From assembly GCA_026913215.1 (NCBI GenBank), contig JAPTYK010000001.1, positions 6,386,001-6,450,000 of the forward strand: a stretch of DNA of 64,000 bases. Reading direction: 5' to 3'. This stretch comes from Streptomyces diastatochromogenes. Lineage in GTDB: Bacteria; Actinomycetota; Actinomycetes; Streptomycetales; Streptomycetaceae. The notes beneath the pieces were generated by a model. It was not told the origin of the DNA. It searched no databases and saw nothing but the letters and a program-made list of their open reading frames with translations. This document shows positions 46,207 through 54,540 of the stretch, piece after piece. The first letter of the stretch is position 1; each line of letters starts with the position of its first letter. The position numbers and the translations under genes are program-made.

Positions 46207-46236
46207 ACCTACGGATTCGTAGGTTACGAAACCGTA
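46207..46236. promoter_or_regulatory. Twin TACG-N4-CGTA operator upstream of desaturase
   Basis: TACGGATTCGTA (46210-46221) and TACGAAACCGTA (46225-46236), centres 15 bp apart. The first is embedded in a longer perfect palindrome ACCTACG-GATT-CGTAGGT (46207-46224). They lie 37-66 bases before the desaturase start, an operator position. Confidence 0.65.
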
Positions 46237-46395
46237 GGTTAAGGCCCTGTAAGGCGTCGGCCAAGCCCGTCCCGGCGATGTCCGGTTACGTTCCGTTATG
46301 TGTCCTGTTCCGGCGGGGTCCCGGAGACGCAGGTCACGTCCTGGTCGGCGTCCACCGGTCATCCGGCCGACTACGCAGCGCAGATGTTCGGCAGC

Positions 46396-46620
46396 TCAGA
46401 GCAGGTGGTCGGCCGCTCCGGCCTTCACGGCCGAGATGAGCGCCCGCAGCGCCTCCACGGAGTCGCTGACGTACGCGTCGGGGGAGAGCGTCGAGCCGAT
46501 GTAGGCCCGGCCGGAGCCGTCGAGTCCGAAGCGGAAGCAGTTGGCGCCCTCGCTGCAGAAGGCCTCGTCCCAGTCGATCGCGACGGGGGCGGAGGCGGGA
46601 ATGGCGGTCGTGGCGTTCAT
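46396..46620 (-). CDS. DUF397-like protein of second Scr1 locus
   Basis: Intact 74-residue protein. CSEGANCFRFGLDGSGRAYI and ALRALISAVKAGAADHLL correspond to the 'GNCVEVA...VRDS...WRAFLAGVK' layout of DUF397, though divergent. It starts 12 bases after the stop of the Scr1-type regulator and is probably co-transcribed with it. Confidence 0.8.
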   Translation of the reverse strand: MNATTAIPASAPVAIDWDEAFCSEGANCFRFGLDGSGRAYIGSTLSPDAYVSDSVEALRALISAVKAGAADHLL

Positions 46621-46631
46621 GGTGGGGCCCT

Positions 46632-47482
46632 TCACAGATCCTGGGACACGGCGCGGACGAACGCGCGTGATTCGGTCGCGGACAGCGCCAGCCCGCGCAG
46701 CCGGTCCAACAGCTCGCGGTACCGGCGCAGTTGCATGTCGGCGTCGAGCAGGAGCGAGCCGTGGGAGGAGTCGAGCTGCACGGTGTCGAGCTGCGGCACC
46801 GGCGCGGCCACATAGGTGAACGACTGGCCCGCCCCGGGGAAACCCCCCGCGGCGAAGGGGATCACGCGCACGGAGACGTTGTCCCGCTCGGTCTGGGCCA
46901 GGATGTGTTCCAGCTGGGCCCGCGCCACCCTCGGGCCGCCGAAGCGCATGCGCAGCGCCGCCTCGTGGATCACGGCCGCGTACCGCACCGGCCGGTCCCC
47001 GTCGAGGACCTGCCGGCGGCGCAGCCGCAGGGCGAGCCGGGCCTCCAGGTCGGGGCCGGGCAGCGGGGGACGGCGGTGTCGAAGACCGCGCGGGCGTGCT
47101 CCTCGGTCTGCAGCAGGCCCGGCACGTGGGTGGTGACGGAGGTCTCCAACTCCGAGGCGTGGAACTCCAGTTCCGCGATGTCGAGGAGGGCGGGCGGCAG
47201 CAGTCCGCGGTGCTCCTCCCACCAGCCACGGTCCCGCTCCCGGGCGATGCAGGCGAGCAGGTCGACGAGCCCGGTGTCCGGGCAGCCGTAGTTGAAGGCG
47301 AGGGTGCGGACGCGTTCGGCGCTGATCCCGAAGCGGCCCGACTCGATGTTCGGGATGCGGGTGCGGTCGACGCCCAGCAGGGCGGCGGCCTGCTGGACCG
47401 ACATCCCCGACTGTTCGCGCAGCTTGCGCAGTTCGCTCCCGAGGCGCTGCTGTCGCGCGGTCGGGCTGCTCCTGGGCGGCAT
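46632..47482 (-). CDS. Scr1-family XRE regulator, second locus (one frameshift)
   Basis: About 283 residues. Helix-turn-helix LRKLREQSGMSVQQAAALLG...VDRTRIPNIESGRFGIS (residues 15-55), then the DUF5753 domain (VTTHVPGLLQTEEHARAVFD; RVIPFAAGGFPGAGQSFTYV). The break near 47070 lies in the run GGGGGA. The partner DUF397 gene follows on the same strand and an ATP-binding gene is divergent, mirroring the locus at 25.5-27.8 kb but on the opposite strand. Confidence 0.88.
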
Positions 47483-47559
47483 GCTCCGTCTTCCTCTCGC
47501 TGCGTGGCGCCGGGGCTCCGGGCGGGCCGTCGTTTTGGCCGAAATGACACGAGTACCCG

Positions 47560-47585
47560 CAAGTGGTAGCACTGTGCTCCACTTG
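47560..47585. promoter_or_regulatory. Candidate operator of second Scr1 locus
   Basis: CAAGTGG (47560-47566) and CCACTTG (47579-47585) flank an inner near-palindrome AGCAC-T-GTGCT. It lies midway in the divergent spacer between regulator and ATP-binding gene. Its sequence is unrelated to the palindrome at the first locus. Confidence 0.55.
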
Positions 47586-47662
47586 TGAGCTACGGTCGGT
47601 AGCGCAAGTCTCACACGGGGCTACCGTGCCCGTGTGCGTGTACCCCCCATGCACCAGGAAAT

Positions 47663-48136
47663 GTGAGCAAACCGATGAAGGGCGCCCTGCGCTGCCTCCC
47701 GACCGCCGCCGCGGCCGGGCCCGTACCTCCCGCCGCGGAGAACCTCAGTTACTCGATGATGCTCCCCGGCGGCGCCTACTGCGCGGGACTCGCGCGCGAG
47801 GCGGTCCGCTCGCTCCTCGACCGGCACGGCCTCTCCGGCCTCCGCGAGACCGCCGTCCTCGCCGCCTCGGAACTCGTCTCCGCCGCCTACCGGTTCACCC
47901 CCGACCGGGAGATGGTCCTGCGCGTCCGCTGGCAGTTCGAGGCGCTGCGGATCGTCCTCTACGACCAGCATCCGGCCCATGCCGCGCCCGACAGAGCCGA
48001 GGAATGCCGCGACCGCCGCAGCCGCAGCATGTGGCTGCTGGCCGCGGCGGTCGACGCGCACGGCGGGGACTGGGGACTCGCCCCCGTCCTCACCCCCGGC
48101 GGAGGCACCAAGTCCTGGGCCTTACTCCACCCCTAG
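47663..48136 (+). CDS. Degenerate RsbW-like ATP-binding-fold protein
   Basis: Intact, 157 residues from GTG 47663 (AGGA upstream; ATG 47675 is an alternative). The fold resembles the GHKL protein of the first locus: GLAREAVRSLLDRHGLSGLR, then VLAASELVSAAYRFTPDREM, then SMWLLAAAVDAHGGDWGL. The N-box Asn is replaced (SELVSAAYRF instead of SELVTNAVVH) and the G1 Asp-x-Gly is absent (IVLYDQHPAHAAP), so ATP binding is doubtful. Probably a protein-interaction partner of the divergent regulator. Confidence 0.75.
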   Translation: MSKPMKGALRCLPTAAAAGPVPPAAENLSYSMMLPGGAYCAGLAREAVRSLLDRHGLSGLRETAVLAASELVSAAYRFTPDREMVLRVRWQFEALRIVLYDQHPAHAAPDRAEECRDRRSRSMWLLAAAVDAHGGDWGLAPVLTPGGGTKSWALLHP

Positions 48137-49839
48137 ACCCGGGTCTCCAGCACCCCGGCGTCACTCCGGCGAGGGTTCGGAGCCGTCCCCCTGACCTCCT
48201 CCGCCGTCGTCGCCCGCAGCTCGCCGTCGAGCAGCAGCCAGCGGGTGATCCCCAGCGACTCCAGGAACGCCACGTCGTGGCTGGCCACGATCAGCGCCCC
48301 CTCGTAGGCGTCGAGGGCCGCCGTCAGCTTCCGCACCGACGCCATGTCCAGGTTGTTCGTCGGCTCGTCCAGCATCAGCAGCTGCGGAGCCGGCTCCGCG
48401 AGGAGCAGCGCGGCGAGCGTCGCCCGGAACCGCTCCCCGCCCGACAGGGTGCCGACGGGCTGATCCGCCCGCGCCCCACGGAACAGGAACCGGGCGAGCC
48501 GGGCCCTGATCGTGTTCGGCGTCGCCGCGGGCGCGAAGCGCGCCACGTTGTCCACCACACTCAGCCCGTCGTCGAGCACGTCGAGCCGCTGCGGCAGGAA
48601 GCGCAGCGGCACCTTCCTGTCGACCTCGCCGGACAGCGGCTCCAGCTCCCCGGCGATCGTCCGGAGCAGCGTCGTCTTCCCGGCGCCGTTCCGGCCGACC
48701 AGGGCGATCCGCTCCGGACCGCGCAGGTCGAACTCGCCGCCGACCCGCGCCCCGTACCGCAGCTCCAGGTCGCGCAGGTAGAGCACCTCGCGGCCCGGCG
48801 GCACCGAGGTGCGGGGCAGCTCGACCCTGATCTCGTCGTCGTCCCGCACCGCCTCGACCGCCGCGCCGAGCCGCTCCTCGGCCTCCGCGAGGCGCTCCGC
48901 GTGCAGGGTGCGCTGCTTGCCGGCGGTGACCTGGGCGGCCCTCTTGTTGCTGTTGGCCACGAGCTTCGACGCGACCTTGTTCTCGAAGCTCTTCTGCCCG
49001 TACCGCCTGCGGCGGGCCGACTTCATCCGGCTCTCGGACAGTTCGCGCTTCTGGCGCTGCACGTCGGCCTCGGCGACCCGCACCATGCGCTCCGCCGCCT
49101 CCTGTTCGGCGGCGAGCGCCGTCTCGTACGCGGACCAGTTGCCGCCGTACCACTCGACCTCGCCGTCCCGGAGGTCGGCGATCTGGTCGACCCGCTCCAG
49201 GAGTTCACGGTCGTGGCTGACCACGACCAGGACCCCGGACCACTTCTCCACCGCCTCGTAGAGGCGCGCGCGGGCGTGCAGGTCCAGGTTGTTGGTGGGC
49301 TCGTCGAGCAGCAGGACATCGGGCCGGGCGAGCAGCAGCGCGGCGAGGCGCAGCAGGACGGACTCGCCGCCGGAGATCTCGCCGACGGTCCGGTCCAGGC
49401 CGACGTGGTCGAGCCCGAGCTGGTCGAGGACGGCGCGGGCCCGCTCCTCCACGTCCCAGTCGTCGCCGATCGCGGTGAAGTGCTCCTCCGCCGGGTCGCC
49501 CGCCTCGATGGCGTGCAGGGCGGCCCGCTTGCCGGCGATGCCGAGGATCTCGTCCACCCGCCGCGAGGTGTCCAGGACCAGGTTCTGCGGGAGGTGGCCG
49601 AGGCGGCCGCTGACCCGGACGGTGCCGTCCAGCGGGGTCAGCTCGCCCGCCATCAGCTTCAGGAGCGTGGACTTGCCGGAGCCGTTGAGGCCGACGAGCC
49701 CGGTGCGGCCGGGACCGATCGAGAGCCGGAAGTCCTCGAAGACCTCGGTGCCGTCCGGCCAGGAGAAGGAGAGGAGGAGCAGGTGAGGAAGGTGGGGTGA
49801 TGTGCCATACGGGCCTCCGGGTCGCGCGAGCGTGGACAT
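48133..49839 (-). CDS. ABC-F family ATPase (ribosome protection type)
   Basis: 568 residues with two soluble ABC domains and no membrane segments. First: GLNGSGKSTLLKLMAGEL, ISGGESVLLRLAALL, LLLDEPTNNLDLHARARL. Second: GRNGAGKTTLLRTIAGEL, LSGGERFRATLAALL, LMLDEPTNNLDMASVRKL. A charged interdomain linker contains RMKSARRRRYGQKSFENKVA. ABC-F proteins bind the ribosomal E site; several confer macrolide/lincosamide/pleuromutilin resistance. The in-frame start MSTLARPGG is used (49839). An ATG at 49807 has a better Shine-Dalgarno (GGAGG) but lies in another frame, so a further indel is possible there. Confidence 0.88.
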   Translation of the reverse strand: MSTLARPGGPYGTSPHLPHLLLLSFSWPDGTEVFEDFRLSIGPGRTGLVGLNGSGKSTLLKLMAGELTPLDGTVRVSGRLGHLPQNLVLDTSRRVDEILGIAGKRAALHAIEAGDPAEEHFTAIGDDWDVEERARAVLDQLGLDHVGLDRTVGEISGGESVLLRLAALLLARPDVLLLDEPTNNLDLHARARLYEAVEKWSGVLVVVSHDRELLERVDQIADLRDGEVEWYGGNWSAYETALAAEQEAAERMVRVAEADVQRQKRELSESRMKSARRRRYGQKSFENKVASKLVANSNKRAAQVTAGKQRTLHAERLAEAEERLGAAVEAVRDDDEIRVELPRTSVPPGREVLYLRDLELRYGARVGGEFDLRGPERIALVGRNGAGKTTLLRTIAGELEPLSGEVDRKVPLRFLPQRLDVLDDGLSVVDNVARFAPAATPNTIRARLARFLFRGARADQPVGTLSGGERFRATLAALLLAEPAPQLLMLDEPTNNLDMASVRKLTAALDAYEGALIVASHDVAFLESLGITRWLLLDGELRATTAEEVRGTAPNPRRSDAGVLETRV

Positions 49840-49949
49840 GACGACGCGAGAGACACCGGGGCGCGGGCAGTGGGAGAACGGCTCGTACGCCGAGGTCGAG
49901 AACGGCACACGCGGCACAGGGGGCACGCGCGGCTCGGTGTCTCGCAACC

Positions 49950-49961
49950 TCAGACGAGCAA
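49950..49961 (-). promoter_or_regulatory. Three-codon mini-ORF in the ABC-F leader
   Basis: On the minus strand TTG-CTC-GTC-TGA (Met-Leu-Val) follows a strong ribosome-binding sequence GGAGAAGGAC with close spacing. It lies about 110 bases before the ABC-F start. Short upstream ORFs commonly control ABC-F resistance genes by ribosome-mediated attenuation. Inference. Confidence 0.45.
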
Positions 49962-50048
49962 CGTCCTTCTCCTATCGGGTGACGACAAGGCCAGGACCGA
50001 CCGTACGCCCGGGGCCGGAGGAGCGGCAAACGATTAAACGCGGACCGC

Positions 50049-50465
50049 CTACGGGTGGCCCCGGAGCAGCTCGGTCAGGCCCTGGTCCCAGTCCAGGTAC
50101 TGGTGCTCGCGTCCGGCCGGCACCAGGTGCTGCGAGCGCTCCAGGAAGCGGCGCAGCTCGGAGGTCCGCACATGGACCATGGCCACCCCCTCCGGGGCGT
50201 GGAACTCGACCACCGTGCGGTCGTACCCGTACGGCCGCAGCCGCACGTCCCCGACCCCGGCCGGGCGCTCGACCCCCTGGACGAGCAGCTCGCGCGCGAA
50301 GGCCCAGGAGACCTCGACGCCCTCCAGGGTCGCCGGCGGAGGAAAGGCCATGCTCACGGCGTACGGATCCCCGCGGTCGTACCGCAGGGTGGCGGGGACG
50401 GTTTCCATCCGGGGCGCTGACGCGACCAGACGGGCCTGCACGGCCTGCTCGATGACGGCGGACAA
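50049..50465 (-). CDS. SsgA-like (SALP) sporulation/cell division protein
   Basis: Intact, 138 residues from a TTG start at 50465, chosen because AGGAG lies 9 bases upstream and the reading begins with the family N-terminus. ATLRYDRGDPYAVSMAFPPP, VSWAFARELLVQGVERPAG, GDVRLRPYGYDRTVVEFHAP and SELRRFLERSQHLVPAGREH are SsgA/SsgB family blocks. Such proteins help position septa or control peptidoglycan during sporulation and occur only in sporulating actinomycetes. The paralogue cannot be named with certainty. Confidence 0.9.
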   Translation of the reverse strand: MSAVIEQAVQARLVASAPRMETVPATLRYDRGDPYAVSMAFPPPATLEGVEVSWAFARELLVQGVERPAGVGDVRLRPYGYDRTVVEFHAPEGVAMVHVRTSELRRFLERSQHLVPAGREHQYLDWDQGLTELLRGHP

Positions 50466-50595
50466 GACCGGCTCCTCTCACGCGGGCTTCGGATCCTGTG
50501 CGTCTCCCCGACACCAGGGCACCTGACACCCCTCTAGACGAGCGGGACGACCGGAACGTGCACTCCGTTCAAGGGTGACCTGCATCACCGGGCGG

Positions 50596-51062
50596 TCAGC
50601 GCTGTTCCGGGACGTCCTCGTCGTCCGGTTCCGCGCAGGGGCCCGAGTGGTCGCAGTAGGGCTGGTTCCCGGAGGAGCCGCAGCCGCAGAGCATGGCCCG
50701 GGTCTCGTGCCGGTCCCCGTGCGCGCCGGTGACGAGGAGGTCGCCCCGGACCACCAGCTGCCCGGCCGGGGTGCGCCGCACGGTGGTGGGGGAGTCCGGG
50801 GGCTCGGGGACGCCGTCGCCGGGGTGGTGGTGGTACTGGAGCGCCCCGGAGGGCAGCGCCGGACGACCTCCGCGACCAGGTCCGGTTCGGCGGCGTCGGG
50901 CAGCACCCACGGGCGCCGGGACAGGTCGAAGACCTCCGGCAGACCGCGGACGCACTCCGCCGCGTGCAGACAGCGGCGCGGCTCGAACGTGACGGTGATG
51001 CCCTCGCCCCCGTACTCCTTGAGGCGGGGCCGCTCCTCCGTCGTACCTTCACCTTCCGTCAT
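50596..51062 (-). CDS. Fer4_19 plus CDGSH iron-sulfur protein (one frameshift)
   Basis: About 155 residues combining two small cluster domains. The N-terminal half (ITVTFEPRRCLHAAECVRGL...VFDLSRRPWVLPDAAEPDL) is the YjdI/Fer4_19 mono-cluster domain. The C-terminal half carries the CDGSH motif AMLCGCGSSGNQPYCDHSG (three Cys, one His), binding a [2Fe-2S] cluster. A break near 50860 separates RRCP from SGALQYHHHPGDG. TAGGCT lies six bases before the ATG (leaderless). Redox partner unknown. Confidence 0.88.
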
Positions 51063-51137
51063 GCGACCAGCCTAGGAAGGCCCGGCCGAGGACGCACCCT
51101 GGACGCGGAGCGGCCCGGGGCACTAGCTTCCGGCGCC

Positions 51138-52215
51138 ATGACGTCCATGGGGAAGACGAGACGAATGATGTCGGTGGGGCTGATCGGGGTGGCGCTCGCG
51201 CTGACCCTGGCCGCCCCGGCGCGGGCCGGGAGACCCCACGGCGGCGGCCGGCTGGCAGCTGACACCGACCGGCACCGACGCCCGCTTCCGCGGGCTCGCG
51301 CCGGTCGACCGCAGGACCGCGTGGGCCGCGGGCTCCAAGGGCACGGTGCTGCGCACCACCGACGGCGGCCGGAGCTGGCGGAACGTCTCGCCGGCCGGCG
51401 CGGGCGACCTGGAGTTCCGCGACGTGGAGGCCTTCGACGCCCGCCGGGCCGTCGTCCTCGCCATCGGGAGGGCGAGGCCTCCCGGTGTTGCGCACCGAGG
51501 ACGGCGGCGCCACCTGGACCGAGTCCTTCCGCAACACCGACGCGCGGGCCTTCTACGACTGCATGACCTTCTTCGACCGGCGGCACGGACTCGCCCTGAG
51601 CGACCCGGTCGACGGGAAGTACCGCATCCTCTCCACCCGCGACGGCGGCCGCTCCTGGGACGTCCTGCCGAGCGCCGGGATGCCCGAGGCGCTCCCGGGC
51701 GAGGCGGGCTTCGCCGCGAGCGGCCAGTGCCTGGTGTCGGCCGGCCCCGGGACGTGTGGCTCGCGACCGGCGGTGGGGCCACCGCGCGCGTGCTCCACTC
51801 CGCCGACCGGGGCTGACCTGGACCGCCGCCGAGATGCCGGTCCCGGCCGGCGACCCGGCCCGCGGCGTCTTCGGCCTCGCCTTCCGCGACCGCGCCCACG
51901 GCATCGCCGTCGGCGGCGACTACCGCAAGGACCAGCCCTCCCGCGGGCCGGCGCGGTCAGCGCCGACGGGGCCGCACCTGGCTGCCCTCGGCCACCCTGC
52001 CGCCCGCCTACCGCTCCGGCGTCGCCTGGCTCCCGCACGGCAAGGCGGCCGCGCTCGCCGTCGGCCCGACCGGCACCGACCTCACCACCGACGGCGGCCG
52101 CAGCTGGCGCACGGTCGACACCGGCTCGTACGACACGGTCTCCTGCACCCCGGACGGCTCCTGCTGGGCCTCCGGCGAGAAGGGCCGTGTCGCCCGCCTC
52201 GTCACCAAGGGCTAG
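51138..52215 (+). CDS. Secreted YCF48/BNR-repeat protein (multiply frameshifted)
   Basis: About 358 residues. Signal peptide (MMSVGLIGVALALTLAAPAR). Repeats of the sialidase/photosystem II stability-factor type: GTVLRTTDGGRSWRNVS, VLRTEDGGATWTESFRN, ILSTRDGGRSWDVLPSA, DLTTDGGRSWRTVD. Each is an Asp-box-like beta-propeller blade; ends SCWASGEKGRVARLVTKG. Breaks near 51235, 51475, 51750, 51815 and 51950. In non-photosynthetic bacteria the role of this family is unclear. The stop overlaps the convergent YciI gene by 4 bases. Confidence 0.82.
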
Positions 52216-52511
52216 GAGGGCAGCTCTTCCCGGTACGCGGCGATCCCGTCGACCGTCTTGGTCGCGTGGAACTCCGTGATCCGGTACGTGCACACGTCCC
52301 CGACGCTGAACGGGTCGGCCGCCGTGATCCTCTCGATCTCCGCGCGGTCGACCCCGGCGGCCAGGATCACCCCGCCGTCCCGGGGGTTCTTCCGCCCCGA
52401 CGCCAGGAACACGCCCGCGGCGTACTGCGCGTCGAGCCACTCGACGTGGGCGTCCAGGAAGGCGTCCACCCGTTCGAGGGGCGCGGTGTAGGTCAACTCC
52501 AGTACGAACAT
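52212..52511 (-). CDS. YciI-like (YCII) family protein
   Basis: Intact 99-residue ferredoxin-like-fold protein: MFVLELTYTAPLERVDAFLD, AHVEWLDAQYAAGVFLASG, KNPRDGGVILAAGVDRAEIE, and DPFSVGDVCTYRITEFHAT with the conserved DPF-x4-V motif. The His/Asp pair of the family (H22-type and D) is retained, but activity is unknown. TAGCCT lies seven bases before the ATG, so it is probably leaderless. Confidence 0.9.
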   Translation of the reverse strand: MFVLELTYTAPLERVDAFLDAHVEWLDAQYAAGVFLASGRKNPRDGGVILAAGVDRAEIERITAADPFSVGDVCTYRITEFHATKTVDGIAAYREELPS

Positions 52512-52689
52512 GATCGCCAGGCTACCCGGCCCGGTCCGGGGCCCGTTCGGCGTACGCCCGTTCCCGGACCGGGGCGAGCGGGCGCGCGGCCGACCCGGAA
52601 CCGCGCACGGGGCTGCTCGAACGACCGGGACCGCGCCCCGCACCCCGGGCCGCCCCGGTTCCCCGCCTTCCGTTCTTCCGTCCAGGAGC

Positions 52690-52847
52690 CCCGTGAAGCG
52701 TTCCCCTTCCTGCGCACCCGCGTCGCCGGCGGCCTCCCGGTCCACCACCACGGGTCCCCGATCGCCGGCATCGGCGTCGCGGGAGCCCTGAGCGGCCTCA
52801 CGGACGAGCGGTACGCGGCGGAGGGCATCGCGGCCCTCGGCCACTGA
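52690..52847 (+). pseudogene. Remnant of a GlcG/HbpS-type heme-binding protein
   Basis: About 50 codons reading PREAFPFLRTRVAGGLPVHH, then HGSPIAGIGVAGALSGLTDE, then RYAAEGIAALGH and TGA. This matches the C-terminal third of GlcG/HbpS (DUF336) proteins, whose ending is 'GGxPI...GxxxGxIGVSGA...D...AxAGIAAL'. No frame of the preceding 180 bases yields the N-terminal two thirds and no start with a ribosome-binding site is present. It is therefore a 5'-deleted remnant. Confidence 0.55.
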
Positions 52848-52883
52848 CCCCGGCGGGCGCCCGGCCGTAGGGTGTCCCACATC

Positions 52884-53576
52884 ATGACGATCATCGAGAT
52901 TCCGGCGGGCTGGCCCGCCGACGAGCGCCGCCCGGGCCGTCCAGCAGGAGCTGCGCGGGCGGCTCGTGCGCGACGAGGAGGGCCCGGCGGTCGGCGAGGG
53001 CCACGTCACCGGCCTCGACGTGGCCTACGACGACGAGCGGGACCTCGTCGCCGCCGCGGCCGTCGTGCTCGACGCGCGGACCCTCGACGTGGTGGAGGAG
53101 GCCACGGCGGTCGGCCGGGTCTCCTTCCCGTACGTCCCCGGGCTCCTCGCCTTCCGCGAGCTGCCGACCGTGCTCGCCGCCCTGGACGCCCTGACCGCCG
53201 ACCCGGGCCTCCTGGTCTGCGACGGCTACGGCCTCGCCCACCCGCGCCGCTTCGGCCTCGCCAGCCACCTCGGGGTGCTCACCGGGCGGCCGTCCATCGG
53301 GGTCGCGAAGAACCCCTTCACCTTCACGTACGAGCAGCCCGGCTCCGTGCGCGGCGCCTCCGCCCGCTCCTGGCCGGGGGCGAGGAGGTGGGCCGGGCCC
53401 TGCGCACCCAGGCCGGGGTGAAGCCCGTGTTCGTCTCGGTCGGCCACCGCGTCTCCCTCGCCAACGCCTGCGCCCACGCCCTCCACCTCTCCCCGCGCTA
53501 CCGGATCCCGGAGACCACCCGCCGCGCGGACTCGCTCTGCCGCCGGGCCCTCAAGGAGGCGCTCGGGGAGGCCTGA
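52884..53576 (+). CDS. nfi: Endonuclease V (deoxyinosine 3' endonuclease) (compensating frameshifts)
   Basis: About 230 residues. It initiates repair of hypoxanthine in DNA. Catalytic Asp in GHVTGLDVAYDDERD; FPYVPGLLAFRELPTVLAAL (substrate wedge PYxxG); LLVCDGYGLAHPRRFGLASH (second Asp and His); PSIGVAKNPF; and KPVFVSVGHRVSLANACAHA. Breaks near 52930 and 53370 cancel out, leaving the correct stop. TAGGGT precedes ATG 52884 by ten bases. Confidence 0.92.
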   Translation: MTIIEIPAGWPADERRPGRPAGAARAARARRGGPGGRRGPRHRPRRGLRRRAGPRRRRGRRARRADPRRGGGGHGGRPGLLPVRPRAPRLPRAADRARRPGRPDRRPGPPGLRRLRPRPPAPLRPRQPPRGAHRAAVHRGREEPLHLHVRAARLRARRLRPLLAGGEEVGRALRTQAGVKPVFVSVGHRVSLANACAHALHLSPRYRIPETTRRADSLCRRALKEALGEA

Positions 53577-53661
53577 TCGGGGACACCCGGGCGGGAGACC
53601 GAGTACGTCTGAGTACGCGTACGGATACCGGCGCGCCACCCGGCCCGTCAGAGTGGGGCTC

Positions 53662-53796
53662 ATGACAACTCCCCTTCCCGCTCCGCCGCGTTCGACCGGA
53701 CGCGGCCTTCCCCTGGTCCTCGCCACCGCCGGAGTGCTCGCCCTGGCCTGGACCTGCGCCATCCTGTACGTCGTCGCCGACTGGGCGATCGGGTGA
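53662..53796 (+). CDS. 44-residue single-span membrane peptide
   Basis: ATG 53662; the peptide is MTTPLPAPPRSTGRGLPL, then VLATAGVLALAWTCAILYVVA, then DWAIG. One membrane helix with a short basic N-terminus. CAGAGT seven bases before the ATG may serve as the -10 of a leaderless mRNA. Its TGA overlaps the GTG of the next gene (GTGA), supporting real translation. Function unknown. Confidence 0.6.
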   Translation: MTTPLPAPPRSTGRGLPLVLATAGVLALAWTCAILYVVADWAIG

Positions 53797-54160
53797 TCGG
53801 GCAGCTGCGGTGCGTCGTCCTCGACTGCCCTGACGCCCTCGAACTCGCGGAGTTCTACCGGAATCTGATCGGAGGTCAGGTCGAGAGCCCCGACCCCGGT
53901 GGGCCGTCGGCGAGGGCTCCGCGGTGCTGCGCGGCGACAGCGGCCCCGTCCTCGCCTTCCAGGGCGTCGCCGACCACCGCCCGCCCGTCTGGGGCGCGCC
54001 CGAGCAGCAGTTCCTCCTCGACGTGCGGGTCGACGACCTCGCCGCCGCCCACGAGGCCGTCCTCGCGCTCGGAGCCGTACCCTCGACGGGGAGACCGGCG
54101 ACGCCCCTGGCGCGTCTACACGGACCCGGCCGGCCACCCTTCCGGCTCGTGCGGCCCTGA
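53793..54160 (+). CDS. VOC (glyoxalase/bleomycin resistance) family protein (frameshifted)
   Basis: About 122 residues: LRCVVLDCPDALELAEFYRN (first beta-alpha-beta unit), VLRGDSGPVLAFQGVADHRP, FLLDVRVDDLAAAHEAVLAL, and VYTDPAGHPFRLVRP (family ending with metal-ligand position). Breaks near 53900, 54085 and 54140. Short VOC proteins of this type occur throughout Streptomyces; the substrate is not predictable. Coupled to the membrane peptide by a 4-base overlap. Confidence 0.82.
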
Positions 54161-54213
54161 CGCGCGGACCCGGTCACGGGGAACGCCCCCGCTCCGCCGC
54201 CCGTTGAGCGGGC

Positions 54214-54540
54214 ATGGTGATGATGGTGAGCCTGATGGTCATGGCCGTGGTCGTCCTCCTGCCGTTCCTGCTCGGCGCCGCCCGGCACGTCGTCCTGCGG
54301 ACAGGCAGGCCGAAGTGGGTGCGCCGCCTCCTCGCCGCCCGCGCCAAGGACACCCCGACCGGCGCCGGCGCCACCGCCACCGACGAACTCCTCGCCTTCC
54401 TCAACGCGAACAAGCGCGTCCAGATCGAGCAGCGCGAGCAGGAGCGCCTGATCCGCCACGACGTCCAGGACGGCGCCCCGCCCCGTACCGGAGTCGACCT
54501 GGACGCGGGCACCGCCGTGATCCGCCGGGAGTCCCGCTAA
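54214..54540 (+). CDS. Hypothetical membrane-anchored protein (DUF6191-like)
   Basis: Intact, 108 residues. One N-terminal hydrophobic segment (MVSLMVMAVVVLLPFLLGAA) is followed by a charged cytoplasmic part with LLAFLNANKRVQIEQREQER and the ending GAPPRTGVDLDAGTAVIRRE. This ending resembles the actinobacterial DUF6191 family as I remember it; not certain. It is convergent with the enoyl reductase gene, stops overlapping by 4 bases. Confidence 0.7.
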   Translation: MVMMVSLMVMAVVVLLPFLLGAARHVVLRTGRPKWVRRLLAARAKDTPTGAGATATDELLAFLNANKRVQIEQREQERLIRHDVQDGAPPRTGVDLDAGTAVIRRESR

